From positions 24,113 through 88,112 of the forward strand of contig JAAELT010000114.1 in the NCBI GenBank assembly GCA_024226315.1: DNA of 64,000 nucleotides, written 5' to 3'. The position numbers and the translations under genes were made by a program. Below the pieces are notes generated by a model, which saw only the letters and a list, made by a program, of their open reading frames with translations, was not told where the DNA came from and did not search any database. Of the stretch, positions 41,964-52,442 are shown one piece after another. The DNA is from a bacterium (GTDB lineage Bacteria; Acidobacteriota; Thermoanaerobaculia; Multivoradales; J023). The first letter of the stretch is position 1, and the number at the start of each line of letters is the position of its first letter.

Positions 41964-43097
41964 TCAGCGGCCCCCGTGAGCTGGCGCCGGCTCGTCTTTC
42001 TTGCCCAGAGTGCTCTTGAGCAACAGGGCCCGGCGCTTGGTGATGCCGTCCAGCCAGATGGGCACGAACGCGTTCAGATCCTGGAGCTCGGTGTCGATCT
42101 CCCGCATCAGAGTGGTTATCCGAGCGCTGATCGAAGCGTGGCAGCTCTCGAGATCGCGGACGTTCTGTTCCCGCTCTCCGAGCGTTTCGGGATGCGTGGT
42201 CTTCATCTTCTCGACCGCCAGGCGCCCCGTCGCGTGCAGCTCGATCAGCACCTGGCACTGGGTCGGGATCTGCATGGCGTAACGGTCGAGAATCTCCATC
42301 TCGTAGAAGCGGATGCCGCGCAGGGCCAGTACCTCTTTTAGCTTTGGCGTCAGGACTTCCACCAGCTCGTGCAGAAAAAGCGTCGCCTCCTCCCAGGTCT
42401 GTCCGACCGGCAGCGTCTGCTCGCGAGCGATGTCGGCGGCGATGGTGCCCAGCCGGCGCGAGCGCGCGTTTTTCCGGCTCTCCAGGTATCTCAGCATCCG
42501 GCTGACCGTGGCGTGCAGCCACTCGGCCTCCTCGAGGTCCTGGGGAAAGCGTTTGGAGAGGAAGTAGTCGGCGTCGTGAAAGCTGCGCGGGTCGTTGGCC
42601 ATGATCTCGCCGAAGGCGTCCTGCAGAAAGGCGTGCATCTTGCCGATCGAGACGCACAGCAGCTTGCGCACCTTGATCAACTGGTCGCCGGCGACCTCGG
42701 CGGTGAAGCGCTCGAGGTCGGTGAGCACGGAATCGGTGAGCATGTCGAGCGACAGCTCGGCGCGTTGGCGTGCCTCTTCCAGAGCGGGGAAACGCGACGG
42801 CGAGCGCAGCAGAGGCGCCATCTCGGTGCGGATCACCTCACCCACCTGGCGGACCTTTCGCCAGATGTCCTGCAACCGCTCGGGCGAGCAGTGAAGGATC
42901 GCGTAGTTGCTCTCGAGCACCCCACCGAGCAGCCGGATGCAGCCCAGGAAGGTCCGGATCCGGGGGTTCTGCCAGCGGACCTTCTCGATATTCCAGTCGG
43001 TGATCGTCAGCCCCGGCGGCAGCTGGATCTGGTGATCGGCCAGAGCGATCATCTTGCGGTCGCTGTCCCGGTCATCGGTTCTGCGGTCGTGAGTCAT
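41964..43097 (-). CDS. Unknown helical protein (377 aa)
   Basis: I do not recognise this 377-residue soluble protein. It is predominantly alpha-helical, with segments such as IRTFLGCIRLLGGVLESNYAILHCSPERLQDIW, VLTDLERFTAEVAGDQLIKVRKLLCVSIGKMHAFLQ and ARITTLMREIDTELQDLNAFVPIWL. The sequence CSPERLQ also occurs at the start of the cNMP domain of the ABC exporter downstream (QCSPERLQAI), possibly by chance. ATG 43097 is used. It lies between mazG and the exporter on the same strand, 40 bases before the exporter start. Confidence 0.72.
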   Translation of the reverse strand: MTHDRRTDDRDSDRKMIALADHQIQLPPGLTITDWNIEKVRWQNPRIRTFLGCIRLLGGVLESNYAILHCSPERLQDIWRKVRQVGEVIRTEMAPLLRSPSRFPALEEARQRAELSLDMLTDSVLTDLERFTAEVAGDQLIKVRKLLCVSIGKMHAFLQDAFGEIMANDPRSFHDADYFLSKRFPQDLEEAEWLHATVSRMLRYLESRKNARSRRLGTIAADIAREQTLPVGQTWEEATLFLHELVEVLTPKLKEVLALRGIRFYEMEILDRYAMQIPTQCQVLIELHATGRLAVEKMKTTHPETLGEREQNVRDLESCHASISARITTLMREIDTELQDLNAFVPIWLDGITKRRALLLKSTLGKKDEPAPAHGGR

Positions 43098-43188
43098 CGC
43101 TACGGTCTCAGGAACGCCACCGGATCCCGCCTGACCTGGTGGCCGTGGAGCCGACGCCGAAGATATTGGATCATAACGGATCCGTCTC

Positions 43189-43959
43189 TCACCGCGCTCG
43201 CTCCAGGCTCTTGACCTCTTCCCAGACGCGATCCATCTCCTCGGCGGTCGCCTCGGCGAGGCTGTCGCCGTCACCTTCGAAGGTCGCCTCCACCGCTTGG
43301 AACCGCCGCTGGAATTTCCTCGTGGCCCGGCTGAGGGCACCTTCTGGGTCGACCTCCAGGTGGCGGGCGAGATTGACGACCGCGAACAGCAGGTCGCCGA
43401 TCTCCTCGTCTCGGCGCGGCCGCTGTCCGCCGACCGTCTCGGCGACCTCCGCCAGCTCTTCGCGCACCTTGTCCAGCACGCCCTCCACGGCGCTCCAGTC
43501 GAATCCAACGGCGGCCACCTTCTGGGTCGTCCTGAAGGCCCCGGTCAGGGCCGGGAGGGAAGCCGGGATGCCCTGCAGCACGGAGTAGTTCTTCTCCAGC
43601 TTGCGGCGCTCCCAGGCGCGGCGCACGGCATCGGCGTCGGCCAGTTTCTCGTCGCCGAAGACGTGGGGGTGGCGCTCGATCATCTTGGCGTGGACGGCGT
43701 CGATGGCGCTCGCGAGGTCGAAAGCGCCCTCCTCCTCCGCCAGGACGGCGACGAACACCGCCTGAAAGATCAGGTCGCCGAGCTCTTCTGAAAGCTCGCC
43801 ACGATCGTCGGTGTCGATCGCCGCCGCGGCCTCGTGCGCCTCCTCCAGCAGATAGGCGCGAACGTCGGCGAGCGTCTGCTCGCGATCCCACGGACAGCCG
43901 TCAGGAGCCCTGAGCCGGGTAACGAGCTTTCGGAGCTTGTCGATGTCGGCAGTCGCCAT
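43189..43959 (-). CDS. mazG: Nucleoside triphosphate pyrophosphohydrolase MazG
   Basis: Hydrolyses NTPs to NMP and pyrophosphate, cleansing the nucleotide pool and affecting ppGpp-linked survival. The 256-residue protein has the full two-repeat form. The first repeat has CPWDREQT, YLLEEAHEAAAAI and ELSEELGDLIFQAVF (the EExxE and ExxD metal ligands). The second has VREELAEVAE and DEEIGDLLFAVVNLARHL. Heads a minus-strand run with the 377-aa gene and exporter. The start is close to the divergent DUF1844 region. Confidence 0.93.
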   Translation of the reverse strand: MATADIDKLRKLVTRLRAPDGCPWDREQTLADVRAYLLEEAHEAAAAIDTDDRGELSEELGDLIFQAVFVAVLAEEEGAFDLASAIDAVHAKMIERHPHVFGDEKLADADAVRRAWERRKLEKNYSVLQGIPASLPALTGAFRTTQKVAAVGFDWSAVEGVLDKVREELAEVAETVGGQRPRRDEEIGDLLFAVVNLARHLEVDPEGALSRATRKFQRRFQAVEATFEGDGDSLAEATAEEMDRVWEEVKSLERAR

Positions 43960-44155
43960 TGCTCTATGGTGCCACGCGGATCAAGGGGTCGGTTTGCGGT
44001 TAGAATGCCTGGACCCGAGCTCCAGGAAGGAGCCCGAACGGCAGTTTGGCTCGTCCATTTGCCGGTATGTTGTCCCAGGTGGACGGATCCGGCAAGCTGC
44101 GTCGGGTGTCCTCTTTCCGGGTACGCGTTCTCGAGCAAAGGGAGGTGGGTTCATC

Positions 44156-44629
44156 GTGAGCGACAAGAGCCTCAAAGTAACTGACAGGCGGATGTTCACA
44201 CCCGACGGTGAGCTGCGGGAGGAGTTCCGCCAGCTGGAGGAGAAGAGCTCGGGCGGTGCCGGCGAAGAATCGCCGGCGGAGCCGGCCCGGCGGCCGGAGC
44301 TTCCGCCCCGACCGGTCGAGCCACCGCCGCGGCAGACCGGGTCGCGGCAGACCGGACCCCTCGCGGGTGAGAAGCCGGCGCGCGCCGACGGCCCGGGCTT
44401 CATGGATCTGATCGGCCTGCTGGCCGAGCCGGTGTCGATCTATCTTCGGGAGGCGCAGGCCGCGGGCCCGGCTGCCGGGGCACAAAGCCTCGAGATGGCT
44501 CGTTTGCACATCGACCTGCTGATGGTGCTGCAAGACAAGACGGAGGGCAACCTGAGCTTCGAAGAGAAGGCAATGCTCGAAGACGTCGTCTCCAGGTTGC
44601 GCTCGGGCTACGTCGGGCTCAGGGGGTAG
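44156..44629 (+). CDS. DUF1844 protein
   Basis: A 157-residue protein. The N-terminus has KVTDRRMFTPDGELREEF, a Pro-rich linker follows (PARRPELPPRPVEPPPRQ), and the C-terminal 65 residues (FMDLIGLLAEPVSIYLRE, ARLHIDLLMVLQDKTEGNLSFEEKAMLEDVVSRLR) match DUF1844, a small helical domain of unknown function common in Acidobacteriota and other deep-branching phyla. GTG 44156 is preceded by GGAGGTGG. It is nine bases ahead of the TPR membrane gene, so probably in one operon with it. Confidence 0.84.
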   Translation: MSDKSLKVTDRRMFTPDGELREEFRQLEEKSSGGAGEESPAEPARRPELPPRPVEPPPRQTGSRQTGPLAGEKPARADGPGFMDLIGLLAEPVSIYLREAQAAGPAAGAQSLEMARLHIDLLMVLQDKTEGNLSFEEKAMLEDVVSRLRSGYVGLRG

Positions 44630-44638
44630 GTCGCTTCG

Positions 44639-46417
44639 ATGAAGCCGAGGAGAGAAAACGGCGGTCGAGCAGCGTTCCTGCTCCTGCTGGTTCCGTTTCT
44701 GCTCTTGCTGCCGGGCGCTGACGTCGCGGGCCAGGACCCGGGGGAAGAGCCGGGTCTCCAGCTGACTTCGCCGGTCCGCCAGCAGCTGCGCCTCTTGACC
44801 GAAGCCTGGCGAGGCTGGACCCGGGCCTACTATCAGAGCGAGAAGGACGCGGCCGCCAATGCCGCCGAGCAGCTGCGCTCGATCGCGGCGAGGCTCGGGA
44901 TGTCGAGCCTGCCGGACCTTTCCAACGCGGCCAGTGCCTTTGCCGTGCTGGCGGCTCGCGAGGACGATTTCGAGCGTGCCCGTTGGGTGCTGGATTCGGC
45001 TCGTCAGCTCGATCCCGATCGCCCGGAGATCGAGTTCGCCGCCTCTACCGTCCAGCGCCTCGAGGGGAACTACTTCGGCGCTGTTCTCAGCAACCTCAAG
45101 GGCTACGCGGCGCTGCTGCGGCTGCCGCTCGAGCGCAGCGTGTGGCTGCACAACGTCACGTTCTGTTTGTTCTACGTGCTGCTCGCCAGCGGCGCGTTTT
45201 TCGTCGCTCTGCAGATGGCCACCAAGGGCGGCGCGCTGTTCTACGACCTGGCGCGGTTCGTCTCGCCTCCCCTGGCGCTCGCCACCGCCGATCTGTTGAC
45301 CATCGCCGCCTTGCTGTGGCCCGTGCTGCTGCCCTCCGGAATGTTGTGGCTGGCGCTCTACTGGTCGATCCTCCTCTGGGGCTACGGCTCGCTGAGCGAG
45401 AGGCTGATCTTCGTGGTGCTCTGGTTGAGCCTCGGGGTCGCGCCGCTGCTGCTTTCCTATCAGCAGCGCGCGATCCAGCTCGACCTCGCGCCGCCGATCC
45501 GCGCGGTCGATCACCTGGGCGCGGGCCGGCTCTATGGCTCGCTGTTCTCCGACCTCGGCGTGCTGCGGTCGATGATGCCGCAGAGCGCCGCCGTCCGTGA
45601 GCTGACCGCCGATCTCCATCGGCGCTTCGGACAGTGGGAGCACGCCCGGTCGATGTACACAGCTCTGCTCGAGAGGGACCGGCTCCAGGGCAGAGACGCC
45701 GCCGCGGCGGACAACAATCTCGGTGTCTATCATCATCGCAGGAAGGAGTTCGGTACTGCCGTCAACTACTTCCGGGCGGCCACCGAGGAAGACCCGTCCT
45801 TGGCCGAGGCTTTCTTCAACCTGGCGCAAGCCTACTCGCAGCTCTACAAGTTTTCCGATTCGAATCTGGCCATGGCGCGGGCGAAGGAGATCGACCGGGC
45901 ACGGGTCAACGCCTGGGAACGCGCCGAGGTGCCGATAGAGGAGATCGCGGTGGGAGTCGACGGCAGTCAGCGCCGCGTCGGCCAGCTGCGCGCTGAGCTG
46001 CGGGCGACCTGGCAAGGAACCGAGGCTCCGGTCACCGCTGTCGACCTGTGGCGGCGCTACCTTTCGCTGTCGGTGGTTGCCGGCGTCGTCCTGCTGGCCT
46101 TGACCCTGCACCTGGTTCGCAGCCAGATGGGATATCGGTCGAGCCTGCTCGAGAGCCGCGCCCTGTTGCCGCCGGCCGCCGATCGGTGGTTGCGGGCATT
46201 GGTGCCAGGCCTCGAGTCGGCGCGCCAGGAGCGCGGCGGCATGACTCTGCTGGCGATCCTGGTCCCCGCAACACTGGGAATGGCACTGTTGACCCGGGGA
46301 CTCGGCTATCGCACGCCGCTGGCCTACGATTCGGGCCTCTGGCTGTCGACCGCGCTCAGCCTCGCTGGGCTCGCCGTGCTGTTCCTGTTTCGCCTCGGAC
46401 GGGAGCTGAGATCATGA
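44639..46417 (+). CDS. TPR-containing membrane protein
   Basis: A 592-residue protein with a signal peptide (FLLLLVPFLLLLPGADVAG), helical TPR-like repeats at about 40-170, a cluster of four membrane spans at about 175-290, TPR units at about 330-440 (ADNNLGVYHHRRKEFGTAVNYFRAATEEDPSLAEAFFNLAQAY) and three more spans near 475-590. The layout, TPRs on the periplasmic side between membrane bundles, suggests an envelope assembly or scaffold role. I know no named homologue. It sits between the DUF1844 and DUF4388 genes on one strand. Confidence 0.77.
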   Translation: MKPRRENGGRAAFLLLLVPFLLLLPGADVAGQDPGEEPGLQLTSPVRQQLRLLTEAWRGWTRAYYQSEKDAAANAAEQLRSIAARLGMSSLPDLSNAASAFAVLAAREDDFERARWVLDSARQLDPDRPEIEFAASTVQRLEGNYFGAVLSNLKGYAALLRLPLERSVWLHNVTFCLFYVLLASGAFFVALQMATKGGALFYDLARFVSPPLALATADLLTIAALLWPVLLPSGMLWLALYWSILLWGYGSLSERLIFVVLWLSLGVAPLLLSYQQRAIQLDLAPPIRAVDHLGAGRLYGSLFSDLGVLRSMMPQSAAVRELTADLHRRFGQWEHARSMYTALLERDRLQGRDAAAADNNLGVYHHRRKEFGTAVNYFRAATEEDPSLAEAFFNLAQAYSQLYKFSDSNLAMARAKEIDRARVNAWERAEVPIEEIAVGVDGSQRRVGQLRAELRATWQGTEAPVTAVDLWRRYLSLSVVAGVVLLALTLHLVRSQMGYRSSLLESRALLPPAADRWLRALVPGLESARQERGGMTLLAILVPATLGMALLTRGLGYRTPLAYDSGLWLSTALSLAGLAVLFLFRLGRELRS

Positions 46418-46436
46418 GTCCGGGCGAGGGGGGCGG

Positions 46437-47780
46437 ATGAACCTCGAGGGGGATCTGAAGGGCCTGGCCCTGCCGAAGGTGCTACAGAGCCTTTCGGCTC
46501 AGAACAAGAGCGGCATCCTGACGGTTCAGGGCGAGGACGACATCGTCGCGGTGTCGCTGCTCGAAGGCGCGATCGTCGCCGCTGACGCCCTCAACCAGAC
46601 GGTGGAGGAAGGCCTCGGCGAAGTGCTCCAGAGCCAGGACCTGATCTCCACGGACAACTTCACCGCCGCCGTGCGCGATCACCAGGGCGGCGGCAGCGGC
46701 AGCCTGGGAGACATGCTGGTCAGCCGCGGGATGGTGAGCCGGGAGGAGCTGCTCGAAGGATTGCGGCTGCAGACCTATCGGCTGATGCTGCAGATCCTGA
46801 CCTGGCGGCAGGGCGAGTTCAAGTTCTACAGCGGCGACGAGGTCTCCTACGAGGAGGGGTTCGTCCCGCTCTCGGTCGAAGAGCTGCTCATCCGGTCGAT
46901 CGACGACCTCGGCGACAAGGGTGGCATCGCCGGTCCGGTGCCCGATCTCGAAGCGGCCTATCGGCGTGTACCGCAACGTGTCGGGGCGCAGATCCTGGGA
47001 CGCGACGGCGATGGCAGCGGCGGCGGCATCTGGATCAGTCCCGAACAGGAATCGCTGATGCTCAAGGTCAGCAACCAGGTCTCGGCGGCTTCGCTGGCCG
47101 GTGAGCTGAACCTGGGTCGCTATCAGGCCCTGTTCGCGCTCTACAACCTGCTCCACAACGATCTGATCGAGCACCTGGGTGTGCCCAAGGCGTCCGCGAC
47201 CGCGCTGGAGCTGCCGCCGATTGAAGACCAGATCGACGAGCCGCTGCGTGCCGAGATCTTCACCCCACCCGAGCCGGGCGACCTCGACGAGACCGCCACG
47301 GGCGCGGTGCGGGCCAGCTCGGCGGCAGGCATCATTCAGAAGCTGGTCGGCCCGCTCCTGGCGGTGGCGCTGTTCGCGGTGCTGGCGCTTGCCTGGATCC
47401 TGCGCCCCGGCACATTCCTGCTGCCGTTTCCATGGCAGGACAACCAGCGCTCGACGATCGAGCGGCAGTTGCGCCAATCGCTCTATCTCAAGCTCGACCG
47501 CGCGGCCAAGACCTACTTCCTGGTCGAGAGGCACTTTCCCTCCACGCTCGAAGATCTCACCGAGCTGGGGTTCGTGTCGTCGGCCGATCTCGAAGACCAG
47601 GTCGGGGCCCATCTGACCTACTCCACGGACGATGTCAGCTACCGGATCGTGCCGATGATCGACGGCCGGCGGGCCCAGGTGCTCGCCACCACCGAGGCCA
47701 TCACCGGCGATTTCCTCCTCGATCCCCAGTTCCTGCGACCGCCCTCCACCGACACCCCGCCTCTCTACCTGTTGGACTAG
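46437..47780 (+). CDS. DUF4388 domain protein with membrane span
   Basis: A 447-residue protein. The N-terminal about 100 residues match DUF4388/PATAN (MNLEGDLKGLALPKVLQSLSAQNKSGILTVQ, IVAVSLLEGAIVAADALN), found with two-component and gliding-motility systems. A second similar region follows (LGDMLVSRGMVSREELLEGL, MLQILTWRQGEFKFYSGDE). After a linker there is one membrane span (LVGPLLAVALFAVLALAWIL, about 305-325) and an extracytoplasmic pilin-like tail (YFLVERHFPSTLEDLTELGFVSS). ATG 46437 is 20 bases after the previous stop. Confidence 0.83.
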   Translation: MNLEGDLKGLALPKVLQSLSAQNKSGILTVQGEDDIVAVSLLEGAIVAADALNQTVEEGLGEVLQSQDLISTDNFTAAVRDHQGGGSGSLGDMLVSRGMVSREELLEGLRLQTYRLMLQILTWRQGEFKFYSGDEVSYEEGFVPLSVEELLIRSIDDLGDKGGIAGPVPDLEAAYRRVPQRVGAQILGRDGDGSGGGIWISPEQESLMLKVSNQVSAASLAGELNLGRYQALFALYNLLHNDLIEHLGVPKASATALELPPIEDQIDEPLRAEIFTPPEPGDLDETATGAVRASSAAGIIQKLVGPLLAVALFAVLALAWILRPGTFLLPFPWQDNQRSTIERQLRQSLYLKLDRAAKTYFLVERHFPSTLEDLTELGFVSSADLEDQVGAHLTYSTDDVSYRIVPMIDGRRAQVLATTEAITGDFLLDPQFLRPPSTDTPPLYLLD

Positions 47781-47874
47781 CTGTATCTTGGGTTGGGCCA
47801 AGGAGCTCAGGCTGTAGGCTAGATTGCTGAGGATCCGTTCGCCGCGGACGGGTCCTCAGAGAGGAGGGGTTGGG

Positions 47875-47909
47875 CCAAGGACTTCAGGCTGTAAGCCTGA
47901 AGTTCTTGG
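47875..47909 (+). promoter_or_regulatory. Long hairpin containing a HAIR-like inverted repeat
   Basis: A 15-bp stem (one G-T pair) and TGTAA loop: CCAAGGACTTCAGGC with GCCTGAAGTTCTTGG. Inside it, CTTCAGG-N7-CCTGAAG (47882-47902) has the same 7-7-7 geometry as the HspR operator HAIR (CTTGAGT-N7-ACTCAAG) and agrees at five of seven positions per arm. Since hspR is downstream of dnaK it may be the operator; a terminator for the previous gene is the other reading. Confidence 0.45.
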
Positions 47910-47958
47910 GGCGGGAATAAATCTTAGTCCGTTCTTGTCATATACAGTGGAGGCTGGA

Positions 47959-47988
47959 TTGACAGTAACGGACTAAGGTCCGTACAAT
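47959..47988 (+). promoter_or_regulatory. dnaK promoter
   Basis: TTGACA (47959-47964) and TACAAT (47983-47988) with an 18-base spacer. The spacer contains AACGGACTAAG, one arm of an 11-bp perfect inverted repeat whose other arm is CTTAGTCCGTT at 47923-47933, so a repressor could bridge the promoter. Confidence 0.68.
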
Positions 47989-48138
47989 GTCTCTCGCCGG
48001 GTCTCCAGCTCGGCCCCCATGCCTTCGACGAGGCTGCCATCGTCGAGATGGCACCCCAAGACTACTGAAAGCACCGGATGCCCTGGCACGGGCCCCGGGA
48101 TGACTCGCGCGTACGAGCTACTCAAGAGGAAATCGAAC

Positions 48139-50061
<1,923 letters not shown>

Positions 50062-50076
50062 GGCCTTCTCCGCGGG

Positions 50077-50100
50077 GCGGCCGGCGTCCTCGCCGGCCGC
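50077..50100 (+). terminator. Hairpin between dnaK and hspR
   Basis: A perfect 10-bp stem, GCGGCCGGCG with CGCCGGCCGC, and a TCCT loop. With no T-tract it may attenuate rather than stop transcription, lowering hspR output relative to dnaK. Confidence 0.5.
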
Positions 50101-50136
50101 TCGTAGCGGAGTCCGAGTCCTGGAAGGAGGTGGCGG

Positions 50137-50538
50137 ATGGCAAGCCGCAGATCGCGAGGAAGAGTCGAGTACCTGATGATCAGCGCGGTCGCCGAGCGTT
50201 TCGACATCCATCCGCAGACGCTTCGTCTCTACGAGCGCGAAGGGCTGATCAACCCGAAACGTTCGGACGGCAATACCCGTCTGTACGACGACGAGACGCT
50301 GCGGCGCCTGGAGATCGTCCTGACCCTGACCCGAGAGATGGGGGTCAACCTGGCCGGTGTCGAAGTGGTGCTCAACATGCGTGAGCAGATGGACCGAATG
50401 CAGAACGAGATGGACCGTGTGCTCGAATACGTGCGGCGTCAGGCCGCCGAGCGCCGCGCCGGTGGCACCGGCGTCCGCCGGCGGCACGCCCTGGTCAAGG
50501 TCGAGAGCGGACCGCTGGTGAAGGTCGAGGAAGAGTAA
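50137..50538 (+). CDS. hspR: HspR-like MerR-family heat-shock regulator
   Basis: A 133-residue MerR-type regulator. MISAVAERFDIHPQTLRLYEREGLINPKRSDGNTRLYDDETLRRLEIVLTLTREMGVNLAGVEVVL follows HspR closely, including the GVNLAGV motif. A coiled coil (MREQMDRMQNEMDRVLEYVRRQ) and a tail with a small internal duplication (LVKVESGPLVKVEEE) follow. HspR uses DnaK as co-repressor and binds HAIR elements in the dnaK promoter. AAGGAGG is six bases before the ATG. The last 22 bases before the stop and the next two bases form one copy of a 24-bp direct repeat flanking hipBA. Confidence 0.88.
   Translation: MASRRSRGRVEYLMISAVAERFDIHPQTLRLYEREGLINPKRSDGNTRLYDDETLRRLEIVLTLTREMGVNLAGVEVVLNMREQMDRMQNEMDRVLEYVRRQAAERRAGGTGVRRRHALVKVESGPLVKVEEE
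50513..50536 (+). repeat. Left copy of the 24-bp direct repeat flanking hipBA
   Basis: Begins CGCTGGTGAAGGTC and ends GAGGAAGAGT; identical to 52403-52426. It is the 3' coding end of hspR. Confidence 0.85.
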
Positions 50539-50669
50539 CGGGTCCTTCTTTTGGCTCGTCATCGTGATCGCTATTCCGATCACTTTCGGCTCAATCTCGA
50601 AGGTTATGCTGAACACGATTCGACCCTTCTATTGGTCCCATATCGCGTGAGCTCGCTATCGGTGGGCTC

Positions 50670-51914
50670 TCAAAGCCGCTCGAGGCACACCCCGATCGAC
50701 TCAGCCGCGGTATGGACGCTGGATGACCCGACCCCCGCTCGCTCGGCGTGATCACGCCACCGTGACGCGGCAGCCATCACCTCGTCGAGGATGGATTCGG
50801 CTTCCTTGACCGCGATCCCCGCGGGCGGCGCCAGGGCGAGCAGGTGCTTGCGCCCCGGGGCGCGGCCTTCGCTGGCTACGGTCATGCTGTGCTCGCCGCC
50901 GGGGCCGGGAGCGAAGACCAGGTCGTAGGCCGGTGCCAACTGCCATTCGCCGTCGTCGGCCATCCGGAAGGCGAAGTTCTTCACGTGGTCGTCGCGGTTG
51001 TGGCACAGCACGTTGAAGACCGCCCGGCGGAAACACTCCAGCACCGCTCGATGGTCCCGGGTGAGCACCCGGTTCACCTCCAGTAACTGCCGGTAGTCGC
51101 AGCTCGGGATGCGGAAGTCGGAGTGGATGAGGTTGCCGAAGGTGTGGACGTGGAAGCGGCGGCCGTTTTGCCGATCGAATCGCTCGACGCCGAAGAACCG
51201 ATCGCCCTCGGCGGTCTCGAAGAGACGGGTTCGGGGCATGTCGATGCCCGCGTTTTTCGCCATATACGAGTAGGCTAACTCCACCGGCCCAGCGTCCGGC
51301 GGGTCTTCCCGGGCACGGAACTTGACCATCCAGTGAGTGAAACCCTCCGGCAGGCCACCCTCCCCGGACACGATCTCGTCGCCGCGGACTCCGATCAGCA
51401 CCTTCGGCCGCGCGCCGCCGGGACTGCCCCCCGCGCGCAGGAGCTGGGGCAACACTTCCTCGGTCGAGCCTCTCAGGATCCGATCGGAGGCTTCGGCCAT
51501 CTCGTGCAGATCCACGATCCGCGGGTCCAGGTCCGTAGTGTCCACGGGCGGGTGATAGGTGAGGGCACCCATGGTCCTGGTGCCGAGATAGGCCAGTCGA
51601 TCGAGCACCGACACCTCGGCCAGGGCCGATCCCTGCTGCTGGAAGAAGCGATCCATGAGCAACAGGCCCCAGCCGTCCGGCAGCGAATCATCGAAGAGCC
51701 CGAAGACGGGACCGAAGTCGAGGTCGCGGTGCCGGCGCAACCCCGGTTCGGGAGGCAGCTTGAAAGGGGAGAGCCACAAGGGGTCCCGTAGGAAGGCGGG
51801 ATCGTATTCGAAGACCACCTGCCGATCGGCCAGCCGGCTGCCGGTTTCCGCCAGCCGGCCGACGACGCGCGCATCGCCCGGCCCGCGGGTCAGGCGCACT
51901 TCCAGTTGTTTCAA
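50670..51914 (-). CDS. hipA: HipA-type serine/threonine kinase toxin
   Basis: A 414-residue HipA-family kinase; in E. coli HipA phosphorylates glutamyl-tRNA synthetase and induces persistence. Family blocks are PPEPGLRRHRDLDFGPVFGLFDDSLPDGWG, the Gly-rich loop SPGGARPKVLIG, THWMVKFRA, VERFDRQNGRRFHVHT, the catalytic CHNRDDHVKNFAF and the metal-binding LAPAYDLVF. The ATG overlaps the hipB stop (ATGA). Length fits the family. The module lies between 24-bp copies of the hspR end. Confidence 0.92.
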   Translation of the reverse strand: MKQLEVRLTRGPGDARVVGRLAETGSRLADRQVVFEYDPAFLRDPLWLSPFKLPPEPGLRRHRDLDFGPVFGLFDDSLPDGWGLLLMDRFFQQQGSALAEVSVLDRLAYLGTRTMGALTYHPPVDTTDLDPRIVDLHEMAEASDRILRGSTEEVLPQLLRAGGSPGGARPKVLIGVRGDEIVSGEGGLPEGFTHWMVKFRAREDPPDAGPVELAYSYMAKNAGIDMPRTRLFETAEGDRFFGVERFDRQNGRRFHVHTFGNLIHSDFRIPSCDYRQLLEVNRVLTRDHRAVLECFRRAVFNVLCHNRDDHVKNFAFRMADDGEWQLAPAYDLVFAPGPGGEHSMTVASEGRAPGRKHLLALAPPAGIAVKEAESILDEVMAAASRWRDHAERAGVGSSSVHTAAESIGVCLERL

Positions 51915-52216
51915 ATCTTGCCTCGCTGGCGCGTGGGTCCCGCTTCAGTCGCTTCGAGCTCGGCCAGCGAGGAAGCCGGCGCTTCCTCGAGCAGGGCGTC
52001 GAAGTCATCCAGCCGATTCAGGGCGAAGGCGAGCTTGAGCAGGTTCTCGAGCGACACCCGGCCGGAGGCCTCGAAGCGCCGCAGCGATCCGAGACTGACC
52101 CCCGAGCGCTCGGCTAGCGTCACCTGCCGCCAGCCCCTGGCCAGACGCAATCCTCTGATCCGCTCGGCCAGGGCGACGCCGACCTGCTCGGGAGATTTCA
52201 ATGAATACCGATTCAT
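51911..52216 (-). CDS. hipB: HipB-type HTH antitoxin
   Basis: A 101-residue Cro/C1-type DNA-binding antitoxin. The HTH is LAERIRGLRLARGWRQVTLAERSGVSLGSLRRFEASGRVSLENLLKLAFAL. It is expected to bind HipA and repress the hipBA promoter. A TATAAT lies about 50 bases upstream on the minus strand beside the palindrome CTCTAGAG. It is coupled to hipA by ATGA. Confidence 0.88.
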   Translation of the reverse strand: MNRYSLKSPEQVGVALAERIRGLRLARGWRQVTLAERSGVSLGSLRRFEASGRVSLENLLKLAFALNRLDDFDALLEEAPASSLAELEATEAGPTRQRGKI

Positions 52217-52267
52217 GACGAGAGCTCCCTCGTAGTTCGCCGTGGGCGTCTCGTGGCCACAAGCGTG

Positions 52268-52285
52268 ATTATAGTAGCTCTAGAG
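52268..52285 (-). promoter_or_regulatory. hipBA promoter -10 and possible operator
   Basis: On the minus strand TATAAT occupies 52273-52268, and the perfect palindrome CTCTAGAG lies at 52278-52285 just upstream, in the AT-richer gap before hipB. No good -35 is seen, in line with an autoregulated promoter. The operator role is inference. Confidence 0.4.
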
Positions 52286-52402
52286 TAGCAGAGATATGAT
52301 TAGGGTCCACATATTGGTATTTAATCGTGGCGTCCTGGTTCGAGGCAGGCCGACGCACTCCGCACGTCGCGAGTAAGTCGCGCGCTGTTCTCGAAGCCGG
52401 GT

Positions 52403-52426
52403 CGCTGGTGAAGGTCGAGGAAGAGT
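52403..52426 (+). repeat. Right copy of the 24-bp direct repeat flanking hipBA
   Basis: Identical to 50513-50536 in hspR. In the hspR frame it would end SLVKVEEES and a TAG stop. The two copies are 1,890 bp apart. Confidence 0.85.
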
Positions 52427-52442
52427 CGTAGAGCGCAGGAAG

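Larger units (their letters stand above)
47781..48138. other. dnaK upstream region
   Basis: A 358-base gap. It contains a 30-base imperfect direct repeat (47791-47820 and 47868-47897, 26 of 30 identical), a long hairpin (47875-47909), a minor GGATCCGT/ACGGGTCC-type hairpin near 47829-47857, an 11-bp inverted repeat (47923-47933 and 47967-47977) and the promoter at 47959-47988. The dnaK leader is about 145 bases. I see no CIRCE element. Confidence 0.7.

Noticed and set aside
47781..48138. CIRCE element upstream of dnaK
   Set aside because: No TTAGCACTC-N9-GAGTGCTAA-like sequence found; the inverted repeats present have other sequences and spacing.
50537..52402. Integrase or transposase inside the hipBA segment
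   Set aside because: Only hipA and hipB are coded there; the remaining frames are shadows. The mechanism behind the flanking repeats therefore stays open.
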